DNA from: Deltaproteobacteria bacterium
Lineage (GTDB): Bacteria > Desulfobacterota > Dissulfuribacteria > Dissulfuribacterales > QOAL01
Assembly (NCBI GenBank): GCA_026996955.1
Contig: JALWJV010000001.1
Coordinates: forward strand, 1 to 8,442
DNA: 8,442 nt
Direction of reading: 5' to 3'
The notes under the pieces were generated by a model. That model was not told where the DNA came from, made no database searches, and worked only from the letters and a program-made list of their open reading frames with translations. Position numbers and translations under genes: made by a program. Each line of letters opens with the position of its first letter. Position 1 is the first letter of the stretch. Shown here in pieces: positions 1 to 5,663 of the stretch.

Positions 1-162
1 TTCTTGGCGAAGCGCAGCCATAAAATCGCCTCTCGCTGAGCGAGGCACCAGCGAGTTTCGCGATTTTGGCGTAGCGAGCCTTAGAAAAACAAGAAATTGT
101 TCTCTGGAACGGAAAAACAAGGCCATTTACCAACCTCATTCAATAAAGCGCTGAATAGTTAC
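1..162 (-). mobile_element. Palindromic MITE-like element, copy 1 (partial, inverted)
   Basis: This copy is cut by the window edge and runs opposite to the copies at 2552 and 5347. Its visible terminus (149-162, CGCTGAATAGTTAC) reads GTAACTATTCAGCG on the minus strand, matching the left terminus of the other two. The inner inverted-repeat arm (GGTAAATGG.CTTGTTTT in minus sense, ending at about 134) and the body follow, with only substitutions relative to copy 2. It shares with copy 2, but not copy 3, the spacer between outer and inner repeats (136-148), so copies 1 and 2 are the closer pair. The 8 bases after the terminus are GAAAGAAT (163-170), the predicted target duplication. The matching copy should lie just left of the other, unseen end. 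Confidence 0.8.
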
Positions 163-239
163 GAAAGAATTTGCCAAAAACGTAACCGCCCTTCTTCGAC
201 AACGCAGCAGATGTGATATCCTGCTATGCAGATGCCTCT

Positions 240-1349
240 TTAGTACATCTTGTGCCTGAAGAACCAGGCCGAAACCGTAAGCGTAACCCCGGCAATAATC
301 ATCATGGGCCAGAACTGGGGCCACAGCAGTTCAAAACCGGCACCTTCAAGAAAAACACGCCTTACGATAATCAGGAAGTAACGCATGGGGTCAAGCAGGG
401 TGATATACTGCATGAATGGCGGCATGTTGTCTATGGGGGTTGCAAACCCTGAAAGTGTAACTGCAGGCACAAGGAAGATGAACCCTCCCAGGAGTGCCTG
501 CTGCTGGGTAGTGGACATGGATGAGATCATCAGCCCCACCCCAACCGCAGAGAGGCAGTAGATGGCAAGCCCGGTATAAAGGATTAAAAGGCTCCCGTTC
601 AGGGGGACACGAAACCATACCACTGCAAGCAGTATAATAACAGAGCCTTCAAACATTCCAACCATAAATCCCGGGATGGTCTTTCCAAGCAGGATATCAA
701 GGGGCGTAAGCGGTGTTACCAGGAGCTGATCAAATGTGCCTGCCTCATGTTCCTTTGCAACAGAAAGACAGACCACCACCAGGGTTACCACAAGCCCCAG
801 CATGGCAACAATGCCTGGCACTATGAACCACTGGCTCTCCAGGTTCGGGTTAAACCATGCCCTTACGTTAAGATGGGCAGGGGGAAGGTTGCCGCCATGC
901 TCCCTTTGCAGGTCCATACTGAAGCCGCTTACAATGTCCCGGATATAATTCAGTGCCAGCATTGCGGTGTTGGAGTTCCTGCCATCTATAAGTACCTGGA
1001 GATTGCAACCACTGCCATTAAGTATGTTTTCTGAACATCGGGGACCGGTGTGCAGCACAACAAGCACCTCCCTGCTGTCCAGAAGCGGGGCGATCTCACG
1101 GTCGCTTGTCAGGGCGGCTTTGAGAGAAAAGGCAGGAGAGCCCTGGAACCTTGAAAGGAGCTGTCTGGAAAGGCTGCCCTGATCCTCATTGAAAACAGCG
1201 TACTTAATGTGATTAAGGTCAAATGTGGCTGCATATCCAAAGATTACAAGCTGCACCATTGGCGGGATAAGTATGGTTGCCCGGCTCTTCGGGTCAAGGA
1301 GCATTGCCAGGAACTCTTTCAGGATAAGTGCATAAATACGTTGAAACAT
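240..1349 (-). CDS. ABC-2 type transporter permease (YhhJ/YbhR-like), second gene of pair
   Basis: Inner-membrane permease subunit of an ABC exporter. The 369 residues show the usual architecture: a cytoplasmic start with KEFLAMLLDPKS, TM1 at about 22-43, a large periplasmic domain at about 44-172 (containing AWFNPNLES), then five helices at about 174-197, 226-247, 253-278, 284-304 and 346-364. The signature EHEAGTFDQLLVTPLTPLDIL (about 200-220) followed by GK is the loop typical of ABC2_membrane_3 permeases. Length is normal for the family. The ATG lies 4 bp after the stop of the preceding permease and has no strong Shine-Dalgarno, so translational coupling is likely. Members of this family act with an ATPase and often an HlyD-type adaptor to export drugs or other hydrophobic molecules. 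No ATPase is visible here, and the substrate is unknown. Confidence 0.93.
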   Translation of the reverse strand: MFQRIYALILKEFLAMLLDPKSRATILIPPMVQLVIFGYAATFDLNHIKYAVFNEDQGSLSRQLLSRFQGSPAFSLKAALTSDREIAPLLDSREVLVVLHTGPRCSENILNGSGCNLQVLIDGRNSNTAMLALNYIRDIVSGFSMDLQREHGGNLPPAHLNVRAWFNPNLESQWFIVPGIVAMLGLVVTLVVVCLSVAKEHEAGTFDQLLVTPLTPLDILLGKTIPGFMVGMFEGSVIILLAVVWFRVPLNGSLLILYTGLAIYCLSAVGVGLMISSMSTTQQQALLGGFIFLVPAVTLSGFATPIDNMPPFMQYITLLDPMRYFLIIVRRVFLEGAGFELLWPQFWPMMIIAGVTLTVSAWFFRHKMY

Positions 1350-1353
1350 CCGG

Positions 1354-2463
1354 TCAGTCCAGGGTCTTTACTGTCTTGCGCCATACAATCAGAAGGAAGA
1401 CAAGGGCCATTAACGCAAGGGCTGCGGCATTGGGCATGATTACAGACCATACATTTCCTGCAAGGAATATGGTCTGGAGTATGGCAACGTAGTAGCGCGC
1501 AGCCATCAGGTGTGTAAGTGCCTGGATCGGGCCCGGCATGCTGGTTATATCAAATATGAACCCTGATAGCAGAAAGGCAGGCAGGAAGGTCACAATAATG
1601 GCAGCCTGGGCAGCCACAAACTGTGAACCGCCTGAAATGGTGGAAATGACAAGCCCCATGCCAAGTGCAGTGACCAGAAATAGTGCAGAGCAGGCGAGGA
1701 GCAGAAGGAATGAACCCTGAAGGGGCACGTCAAAAAGGAAAAATGCCATGAAGATGGCAAGGGCAAAGCCCCCCATACCAAGGAGAAAATAGGGCACGAG
1801 CTTTCCCACAAGCATCTCTGTGACAGTGATGGGCGTTACAAGCAGGGCCTCCATTGTGCCCCGTTCCCACTCCCTTGCAATTATCAATGCGGTAAGCAGC
1901 GCGCCTATCAGTGTCATGACTATGGCAAATAGCCCTGGAACAAGGAAGTTGCGGCTTCTGACCGCAGGATTATACCATATTCTGAAGTCAAGATTTACCG
2001 GAAGGCTCAAGGTCTGCCCTGCCTTGATTGCCTGAAGCTCAAGCCACTGCGCCCAGACCCCGGAGATATACCCTTCCACCAGCCGGGCTGTGTTTGCGTC
2101 AATACCATTAACCATTACACTGATTGGCGGGGATTTCTGTTTCATGTAATCCCTGGCAAAGTTGCTCTTTAACCACACTATACCCTTTACCTCCCACCTG
2201 TTAAGGGCCTCCACCGCCTCCTGTATTGAGCCCATGACTTCTGGTTCAAAGTATTCGGAGTTGTAGAGGCCCCCTGTGAAGGAACTGGCAACAGGCCCGG
2301 GGGATTCGGTCACTATTGCAATCTTCACATGTTTGGCATCAAGGGAGATGCCATAGCCGAAGATAAGTAGGAGTATCACAGGCAGGGCAAAGGCAATGGC
2401 AAGGCTTGACGGATCCCGCAGCACCTGCAGCCACTCCTTGCGGATAAAACCGTGGAGTCTCAT
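1354..2463 (-). CDS. ABC-2 type transporter permease (YhhJ/YbhR-like), first gene of pair
   Basis: Paralogue of the next gene in the operon, and also exactly 369 residues with the start chosen here. It shows KEWLQVLRDPSS, TM1 at about 22-41, a periplasmic domain at about 42-172 with IWYNPAVRS, then helices at about 173-196, 224-245, 250-275, 283-304 and 343-361. The signature REWERGTMEALLVTPI (about 197-212) precedes GKLVP. An upstream in-frame ATG at 2481 exists, but the ATG at 2463 is preferred: GAGAGGCGG sits a suitable distance before it, and the protein then begins at the family's usual MxxxxxIRKEW. The two permeases probably form a heterodimer. Upstream on this strand there are about 90 bp and then the element at 2552, with no ATPase or adaptor gene. 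The partner must be left of the window or elsewhere. Confidence 0.93.
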   Translation of the reverse strand: MRLHGFIRKEWLQVLRDPSSLAIAFALPVILLLIFGYGISLDAKHVKIAIVTESPGPVASSFTGGLYNSEYFEPEVMGSIQEAVEALNRWEVKGIVWLKSNFARDYMKQKSPPISVMVNGIDANTARLVEGYISGVWAQWLELQAIKAGQTLSLPVNLDFRIWYNPAVRSRNFLVPGLFAIVMTLIGALLTALIIAREWERGTMEALLVTPITVTEMLVGKLVPYFLLGMGGFALAIFMAFFLFDVPLQGSFLLLLACSALFLVTALGMGLVISTISGGSQFVAAQAAIIVTFLPAFLLSGFIFDITSMPGPIQALTHLMAARYYVAILQTIFLAGNVWSVIMPNAAALALMALVFLLIVWRKTVKTLD

Positions 2464-2533
2464 TATGGAACCGCCTCTCATGCTGAATTTTCCCTGTTTA
2501 TGGTCTATGAATGGTACTGCGTTTCCGTTCGGG

Positions 2534-2544
2534 TGAATAGTTAC
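2534..2544. repeat. Possible solo element end next to copy 2
   Basis: TGAATAGTTAC is identical to the outer end of copy 1 (152-162) and abuts the left target duplication of copy 2, sharing one base with it. The preceding bases (GGG instead of CGC) do not continue the match. It may be a remnant of an older or related insertion, or a preferred target. It also faces GTGACTGTTCA of copy 2 as a small imperfect inverted repeat. Confidence 0.3.
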
Positions 2545-2551
2545 GATAAGT
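2544..2551. repeat. Left target-site duplication of copy 2 (CGATAAGT)
   Basis: The octamer CGATAAGT immediately precedes the element's GTGACTG terminus and recurs exactly at 2775-2782, immediately after the element's GATAC terminus. A perfect 8-bp direct repeat at both junctions is the classic mark of transposition. Confidence 0.85.
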
Positions 2552-2774
2552 GTGACTGTTCAGCGCATTATTGAATGAGGTTGGTAAATGGTCTTGTTTT
2601 TCCGTTCCGGAGAATAATTTCTTGTTTTTCTAAGGCTTACTCCGCCAAAATCGCGAAACTCGCTCGTGCCTCGCTCAGACAGACGCGATTTTATTGCTGC
2701 GCTTCGCCAAGAAAAACTACAAAATTCTTCAAAGTCACTCCAAAACAAGACCATTTACCACGCTGAATAGATAC
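2552..2774 (+). mobile_element. Palindromic MITE-like element, copy 2 (complete, 223 bp)
   Basis: Non-autonomous element bounded by perfect 8-bp duplications. Its outer termini are GTGACTGTTCAGCG (2552-2565) and CGCTGAATAGATAC (2761-2774), imperfect inverted repeats. Inner perfect 18-bp inverted repeats follow: GGTAAATGGTCTTGTTTT at 2583-2600 against its complement at 2742-2759. Between them the body is largely self-complementary (AATTTCTTGTTTTTC against GAAAAACTACAAAATT, and AAAATCGCG against CGCGATTTT), so the whole element could fold into one long hairpin. It encodes no transposase. It is about 93% identical to copy 3 over the central ~190 bp by hand alignment. GTAA-type ends with 8-bp duplications are characteristic of the IS66 family, which is the likely source of the mobilising enzyme; that link is inferred. 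Confidence 0.88.
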
Positions 2775-2782
2775 CGATAAGT
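2775..2782. repeat. Right target-site duplication of copy 2 (CGATAAGT)
   Basis: Exact repeat of 2544-2551, directly abutting the right terminus of the element. Confidence 0.85.
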
Positions 2783-2801
2783 CTTCATATCAAAATTCAA
2801 T

Positions 2802-2829
2802 TTGACCTCTACTCTTTGTCATGTACACT
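2802..2829 (+). promoter_or_regulatory. Candidate sigma70-type promoter of the DUF4178 genes
   Basis: TTGACC (2802-2807) and TACACT (2824-2829) are separated by 16 bp in an AT-rich stretch just downstream of copy 2 and about 100 bp before the first plus-strand gene. It is the best -35/-10 pair in this intergenic region. It would give a leader of roughly 95 nt. There is no experimental support, and the -10 box matches consensus at 4 of 6 positions. Confidence 0.4.
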
Positions 2830-2868
2830 ATTTTCAAAATAAATCAAAGAGCGAAACAGAACCACAGA

Positions 2869-2912
2869 CCGGGTTGACCCGGCACTTCTGCCTGGCAGCA
2901 TCAGTCAGGCAG
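2869..2912 (+). promoter_or_regulatory. Two small hairpins in the leader of the DUF4178 gene
   Basis: CCGGGTTGACCCGG (2869-2882) is a tight stem-loop. CTGCCTG (2888-2894) pairs exactly with CAGGCAG (2906-2912) across an 11-nt loop. Both lie between the candidate promoter and the TTG start. The second ends a few bases before the putative GGAG ribosome site (2919-2922), so it could affect translation initiation. No known riboswitch class is recognised. Confidence 0.35.
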
Positions 2913-2933
2913 GACAGCGGAGCTGACTGAGCC

Positions 2934-3563
2934 TTGGAACCAAAAAATATCAGATGTCCCTCCTGCGGGGCAGAAAAGATTATTACAAATCCTGGCATTG
3001 TTACTGTGGTATGTGAATACTGCGGCACGGCAATTTACTGGGACAGGGACAAGGTGATGAGCGCGGGCAGGCAGTCACTGCTGCCTGAAGGTTTTACAAG
3101 ACTGTACCGCGGAGCCACAGGCAGGCTGAAGGGGCACAGTTTTACTGTAACCGGCAGGGTGCGCTACAGTTTCGGCAAGGGGTTCTGGGATGAATGGTTC
3201 CTCGAATTCCAGAACGGCAGCCTTGGATGGCTTACAGAAGACAATCACGAACTTGCACTCCAGACCAAAAAGGAACTTGAAAACTGCCCGCCGTCTGACT
3301 CGCTGTCTCCCGGAGCAATATTCAGGGCATTAAACAGGGAGTTCGTTGTCCAGGAGGTTGGACAGGCAGAGTGCCTTGGCATGGAGGGCGATCTTCCCAT
3401 TCGGGTGGAAACAGGTGAAAAATATCTCTTTGCCGATGCCTCCTCACCTGACGGCAAATACACTCTTGGAATAGAATACGACCAGGAACCGCCATCAGTC
3501 TTCCTTGGCAAGTGGCTTGACTACACAGACCTGAGACTGGATGACGAAGGGCTTGACTGGTAA
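2934..3563 (+). CDS. Zinc-ribbon DUF4178 protein, soluble
   Basis: A 209-residue protein with no membrane segment. Cys8, Cys11, Cys27 and Cys30 (CPSCG...CEYCG) form a TFIIB-like zinc ribbon. Residues about 57-195 are a DUF4178 domain, recognised by GATGRLKGHSFTVTGRVRY and the DEWFLEFQNGSLGWLTED block. The start is TTG at 2934: a stop lies six bases upstream in the same frame and no ATG or GTG precedes the first cysteine pair, so TTG is close to forced. GGAG at 2919-2922 is 11 nt away. The gene ends 4 bp before the preferred start of the next, related gene, which suggests co-transcription. DUF4178 has no established activity. The family recurs with DUF350, polyamine-synthase-like and SPFH genes, as here. 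An adaptor or sensor role is inference. Confidence 0.88.
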   Translation: MEPKNIRCPSCGAEKIITNPGIVTVVCEYCGTAIYWDRDKVMSAGRQSLLPEGFTRLYRGATGRLKGHSFTVTGRVRYSFGKGFWDEWFLEFQNGSLGWLTEDNHELALQTKKELENCPPSDSLSPGAIFRALNREFVVQEVGQAECLGMEGDLPIRVETGEKYLFADASSPDGKYTLGIEYDQEPPSVFLGKWLDYTDLRLDDEGLDW

Positions 3564-3567
3564 CGCC

Positions 3568-4890
3568 ATGACTGAAAAATCAGGAACAACCAACTCCATG
3601 GCGCGCAAAAGACCAGCTTATAAACCAAAACAGATAAAATGCAAGGGGTGTGGTGCTGCCCTTTCTGTGAAGGACGAGCATTCCGAGTTTATTGTATGCG
3701 AGTACTGCGGAAGCCAGCTTGATATTTCAGAGGCTGAGCAGCGTGTCCTTGGAAAGAATCCTCCAGGTAAACCCGATTTCACCTTTGAGATAGGAGAGTC
3801 ATGGAGACAGAAGGGCGCCCGGTTTGAATGTATCGGGCGTATGGCATTCGTGGAGGATGGAGACTTCACGGACATGACCCTTGTATATCTCTTTTACAGT
3901 CCCCGCATGGGATCAATGTGGATAGGAGAGTATCAGGGGACGTTCTCAATGACCCGTCCCTGCCATGTTATGCCGCTTGGAAGCGGGCTTGGCAAAAAAC
4001 GGGGAGAGACCCTTGAGACGTGGGACAAGCGCAAATGGGTTTGTGAAGGTTCCGGGGTTTATGAACTTTACTATGTGGACGGAGCGCTTCCATGGGTTGC
4101 AACCCGTGGTGACAAGGTGGAATATGCCGAGTTCGCCGCTGAAGATGGAAGCGGACATATTTATGAAATTGAGCGGATAAAGGGTGAGATCGAGTATGGC
4201 ACTGGCAAACGGCTTGATACCCGGACTGTCAGGTCGGCAACCGGCAGGAAGGATATTGAAGATCAGCCCCGCCCCCTGATTAAAGGTGCCTCTGTTGATG
4301 CCGCTGTTCAGCGGGGCTGGTACACCCGGACCATGATTATTGTGGGGGTGTGCTTTGTCTTTAACGCGTTGTTTGCCATCTGGACATGGACCGCGGGTAC
4401 GAAGGTGCTCAAACAGTATGTCGGCCCTAAAGAGCTCACCCAGGGCTTTTTTTCTGACCCATTCCGGCTTAAGGGCAATAACAGTGCTGTAAGAATCGAA
4501 TTTAACGCCAAGATTGATAACGCCTGGATGTCTGTTGAGGCAATGCTTGTAAAGGATGAGGGGGATGACAGGAAACTCCTTGTGCATAAGGAATATGCAA
4601 ATATTGAATATTACGAAGGCGTTGAGGGTGGAGAGGTCTGGACCGAGGGGAGCAGGCATGAGGCAATCATGGTGCGGGTCCCTGATCCTGGCACATACCG
4701 CGTTTTCCTCCGGGCAGTAAGCGCAAAGGGCAATACTCCTGATTCAGAGAGGGCAATGCACGGCCTGCTGATAACTGTGACAGATGGTGCTCAACCCAGG
4801 ATCTGGGCGGTTTCGGCCATGATCCTTTGCGGCCTTATGCTGCTCTTGACATTTAAGCTGTACATGAACTGGAAGGCAGACGACGACTGA
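3568..4890 (+). CDS. Zinc-ribbon DUF4178 protein with two membrane segments
   Basis: A 440-residue paralogue of the preceding gene with an added membrane module. The zinc ribbon is Cys25, Cys28, Cys44 and Cys47 (CKGCG...CEYCG). A DUF4178-like domain follows at about 65-220 and is more diverged. TM1 lies at about 255-276 (MIIVGVCFVFNALFAIWTW). A domain of about 135 residues, probably extracytoplasmic, follows, and then TM2 at about 412-432 (IWAVSAMILCGLMLLLTF) with a short charged tail. The start is uncertain. ATG 3568 follows the previous stop by 4 bp. ATG 3541 would overlap the previous gene by 23 bp. ATG 3598 has AGGAA about 11 nt upstream. All keep the cysteines. The layout suggests an internal zinc/DUF4178 head linked to an outside sensor or binding domain, which is inferred. 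Confidence 0.87.
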   Translation: MTEKSGTTNSMARKRPAYKPKQIKCKGCGAALSVKDEHSEFIVCEYCGSQLDISEAEQRVLGKNPPGKPDFTFEIGESWRQKGARFECIGRMAFVEDGDFTDMTLVYLFYSPRMGSMWIGEYQGTFSMTRPCHVMPLGSGLGKKRGETLETWDKRKWVCEGSGVYELYYVDGALPWVATRGDKVEYAEFAAEDGSGHIYEIERIKGEIEYGTGKRLDTRTVRSATGRKDIEDQPRPLIKGASVDAAVQRGWYTRTMIIVGVCFVFNALFAIWTWTAGTKVLKQYVGPKELTQGFFSDPFRLKGNNSAVRIEFNAKIDNAWMSVEAMLVKDEGDDRKLLVHKEYANIEYYEGVEGGEVWTEGSRHEAIMVRVPDPGTYRVFLRAVSAKGNTPDSERAMHGLLITVTDGAQPRIWAVSAMILCGLMLLLTFKLYMNWKADDD

Positions 4891-5093
4891 TGAGGTTTCT
4901 CAGATTCATACTCATAGCCCTTGCGGCCGGCTCCACGCTCCTGGCAACAGGGGCCACAGTGAGCAAGTACGGAATACCTTCTGTCCAGAATCCACAGGGG
5001 GTAAGCCTGAAGAAGGAAAGTGTTGGCCGGAACCGCGGTTTTTTTATGACCGGTCGCACTCATTACGGGGGTGGAATCAGGAGTCATAAATAG
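4890..5093 (+). CDS. Small predicted exported protein, 67 aa
   Basis: The start codon overlaps the stop of the preceding gene by one base (TGATG at 4888-4892), a translational-coupling arrangement that supports it being real. The N-terminus MRFLRFILIALAAGSTLLAT looks like a signal peptide or membrane anchor: basic residues, then a hydrophobic core, with possible cleavage near ATGA or GATVS. The mature part is short and basic, ending in a Gly/Arg/Tyr-rich tail (RGFFMTGRTHYGGGIRSHK). There is no lipobox cysteine. I do not recognise a named family. Position suggests it works with the membrane-anchored DUF4178 protein, whose large loop would be on the same side of the membrane. Confidence 0.72.
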   Translation: MRFLRFILIALAAGSTLLATGATVSKYGIPSVQNPQGVSLKKESVGRNRGFFMTGRTHYGGGIRSHK

Positions 5094-5107
5094 GGTTCGG
5101 AACGCAT

Positions 5108-5120
5108 CTGTTCAGCGCAT
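5108..5120 (+). repeat. Possible solo end or remnant of the MITE family
   Basis: CTGTTCAGCGCAT is identical to 2556-2568 at the left end of copy 2. The outer GTAA/GTGA bases are missing (GCAT instead) and the similarity stops on the inner side, so this may be a decayed remnant or a chance match. Confidence 0.25.
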
Positions 5121-5165
5121 CTGCATTTTCACGAAGATGCCATTATCCAGGCTATTGGCATAAAG

Positions 5166-5239
5166 CTTTGCGTTCTTTGCGTCTTGAGCGAAGCGGGCGG
5201 TTTAAAAAAATGAACCGCAAAGTCGCAAAGGACGCAAGG
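5166..5239. repeat. Long imperfect inverted repeat (TTTGCG hairpin)
   Basis: CTTTGCGTTCTTTGCG (5166-5181) pairs with CGCAAAGGACGCAAGG (5224-5239) with 14 of 16 Watson-Crick pairs and two G-U positions. Inside, GCGGTT (5197-5202) pairs with AACCGC (5213-5218) around an A-rich loop. CTTTGCG-type palindromes recur between genes in many Desulfobacterota-like genomes, from memory. It is unrelated in sequence to the 225-bp element. It could act as a weak bidirectional terminator or RNA stabiliser. Confidence 0.6.
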
Positions 5240-5276
5240 GAATTACCACGAAATAATATGCTCCTGAATTGAGCGT

Positions 5277-5290
5277 TTCAAAAGTTTGAA
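5277..5290. promoter_or_regulatory. Small palindrome, possible operator
   Basis: TTCAAA-AG-TTTGAA is a perfect 6-2-6 palindrome, 34 bp before the short ORF at 5324. The spacing and symmetry fit a small dimeric regulator, but AT-rich palindromes of this size also arise by chance. Confidence 0.2.
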
Positions 5291-5338
5291 GAAATGATTT
5301 TATACGATATTAAAAGGAGTTACATGTATCATACTCTT

Positions 5339-5346
5339 CAATTTTT
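5339..5346. repeat. Left target-site duplication of copy 3 (CAATTTTT)
   Basis: CAATTTTT precedes the GTAACTG terminus and recurs exactly at 5573-5580. The match extends to 9 bases if the following G is counted on both sides. The 8-base reading gives symmetrical GTA...TAC ends and agrees with copy 2. Confidence 0.82.
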
Positions 5347-5572
5347 GTAACTGTTCAGCGTATTAACAGTAATAAGGATTCGTGAATGGTCTTGTTTTTC
5401 CGTTCCGGTGAAGAATTTCTTGTTTTTCTAAGGCTCGCTACGCCAAAATCGCAAAACTCGCTCGTGCCTCGCTCAGACAGACGCGATTTTATGGCTGCGC
5501 TTCGCCAAGAAAAACTACGAAATTCTTCATAGTCACTCCAAAACAAGACCATTCACTACGCTGAATAGATAC
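5347..5572 (+). mobile_element. Palindromic MITE-like element, copy 3 (complete, 226 bp)
   Basis: Same orientation as copy 2. Outer termini are GTAACTGTTCAGCG (5347-5360) and CGCTGAATAGATAC (5559-5572), with TTCAGCGTA/TACGCTGAA pairing at 9 of 9 positions. The inner inverted repeats are perfect over 17 bp: GTGAATGGTCTTGTTTT (5382-5398) against its complement (5540-5556). One base pair of this stem differs from copy 2 (A-T there, G-C here) and both arms have changed together. The arms also share TGAAGAATTTC. The spacer at about 5361-5381 differs from that of copies 1 and 2. No transposase is encoded. The insertion lies between co-directional genes of one functional module. Confidence 0.88.
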
Positions 5573-5580
5573 CAATTTTT
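5573..5580. repeat. Right target-site duplication of copy 3 (CAATTTTT)
   Basis: Exact repeat of 5339-5346, directly abutting the right terminus. Confidence 0.82.
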
Positions 5581-5622
5581 GAAACCCTTCGGGATTGCCG
5601 TATTCACTGCATCTCCTTTGTC

Positions 5623-5663
5623 AGAAGAATTTCCATATAGCTGACTATTATGGAAATTCCTCT
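5623..5663 (+). promoter_or_regulatory. Hairpin upstream of the DUF350 gene
   Basis: AGAAGAATTTCCATA (5623-5637) pairs with TATGGAAATTCCTCT (5649-5663) with one mismatch (11 bp, mismatch, 3 bp) around an 11-nt loop. Only a short TCTTT follows, so it is a poor intrinsic terminator. It could be an operator-like dyad or an RNA structure in the DUF350 leader, about 90 bp before the start. Confidence 0.4.

Larger units (their letters stand above)
5324..5644 (+). pseudogene. Short ORF interrupted by element copy 3 (28 codons when restored)
   Basis: AAAAGGAGTTACATG gives a strong Shine-Dalgarno and an ATG at 5324. The frame reads MYHTLQFL and then meets TAA (5348-5350), which lies in the left terminus of the element. 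Removing the element plus one 8-bp duplication joins the frame to AAACCCTTC at 5582 and it continues to TGA at 5642-5644: 28 codons, ending EEFPYS. The duplication CAATTTTT lies within codons 6-8. An intact frame of this size can occur by chance, so whether this was a real small protein or leader peptide is unresolved. Confidence 0.3.

Noticed and set aside
2560..2754. Minus-strand 64-codon ORF inside element copy 2, with a matching 65-codon ORF in copy 3 (5355-5552) and a partial one in copy 1, all sharing MVLFWSD-type or SWRSAAIKS segments
   Set aside because: The frame is open in all copies, but it runs through the palindromic arms. By hand count about 7 of 10 differences between copies 2 and 3 change the amino acid, as expected without selection on protein. 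No membrane, signal or domain features were seen. Treated as a by-product of the repeat.
1..2774. Inversion of the permease segment by recombination between inverted copies 1 and 2
   Set aside because: Copy 2 keeps identical 8-bp duplications on both sides. Recombination between copies would have exchanged one flank and broken the match.
1..2774. Composite transposon carrying the two permeases between inverted elements
   Set aside because: Copy 2 has its own complete target duplication, indicating individual insertion. The copies encode no transposase.
3946..4659. 237-codon minus-strand ORF opposite the membrane DUF4178 gene
   Set aside because: It lies wholly antisense to a gene with clear zinc-ribbon and membrane features. 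Its own translation shows no recognisable domain and no ribosome site.
5623..5663. Rho-independent terminator before the DUF350 gene
   Set aside because: The stem is AT-rich with a mismatch and is followed by TCTTTCGCGG, not a T-run.
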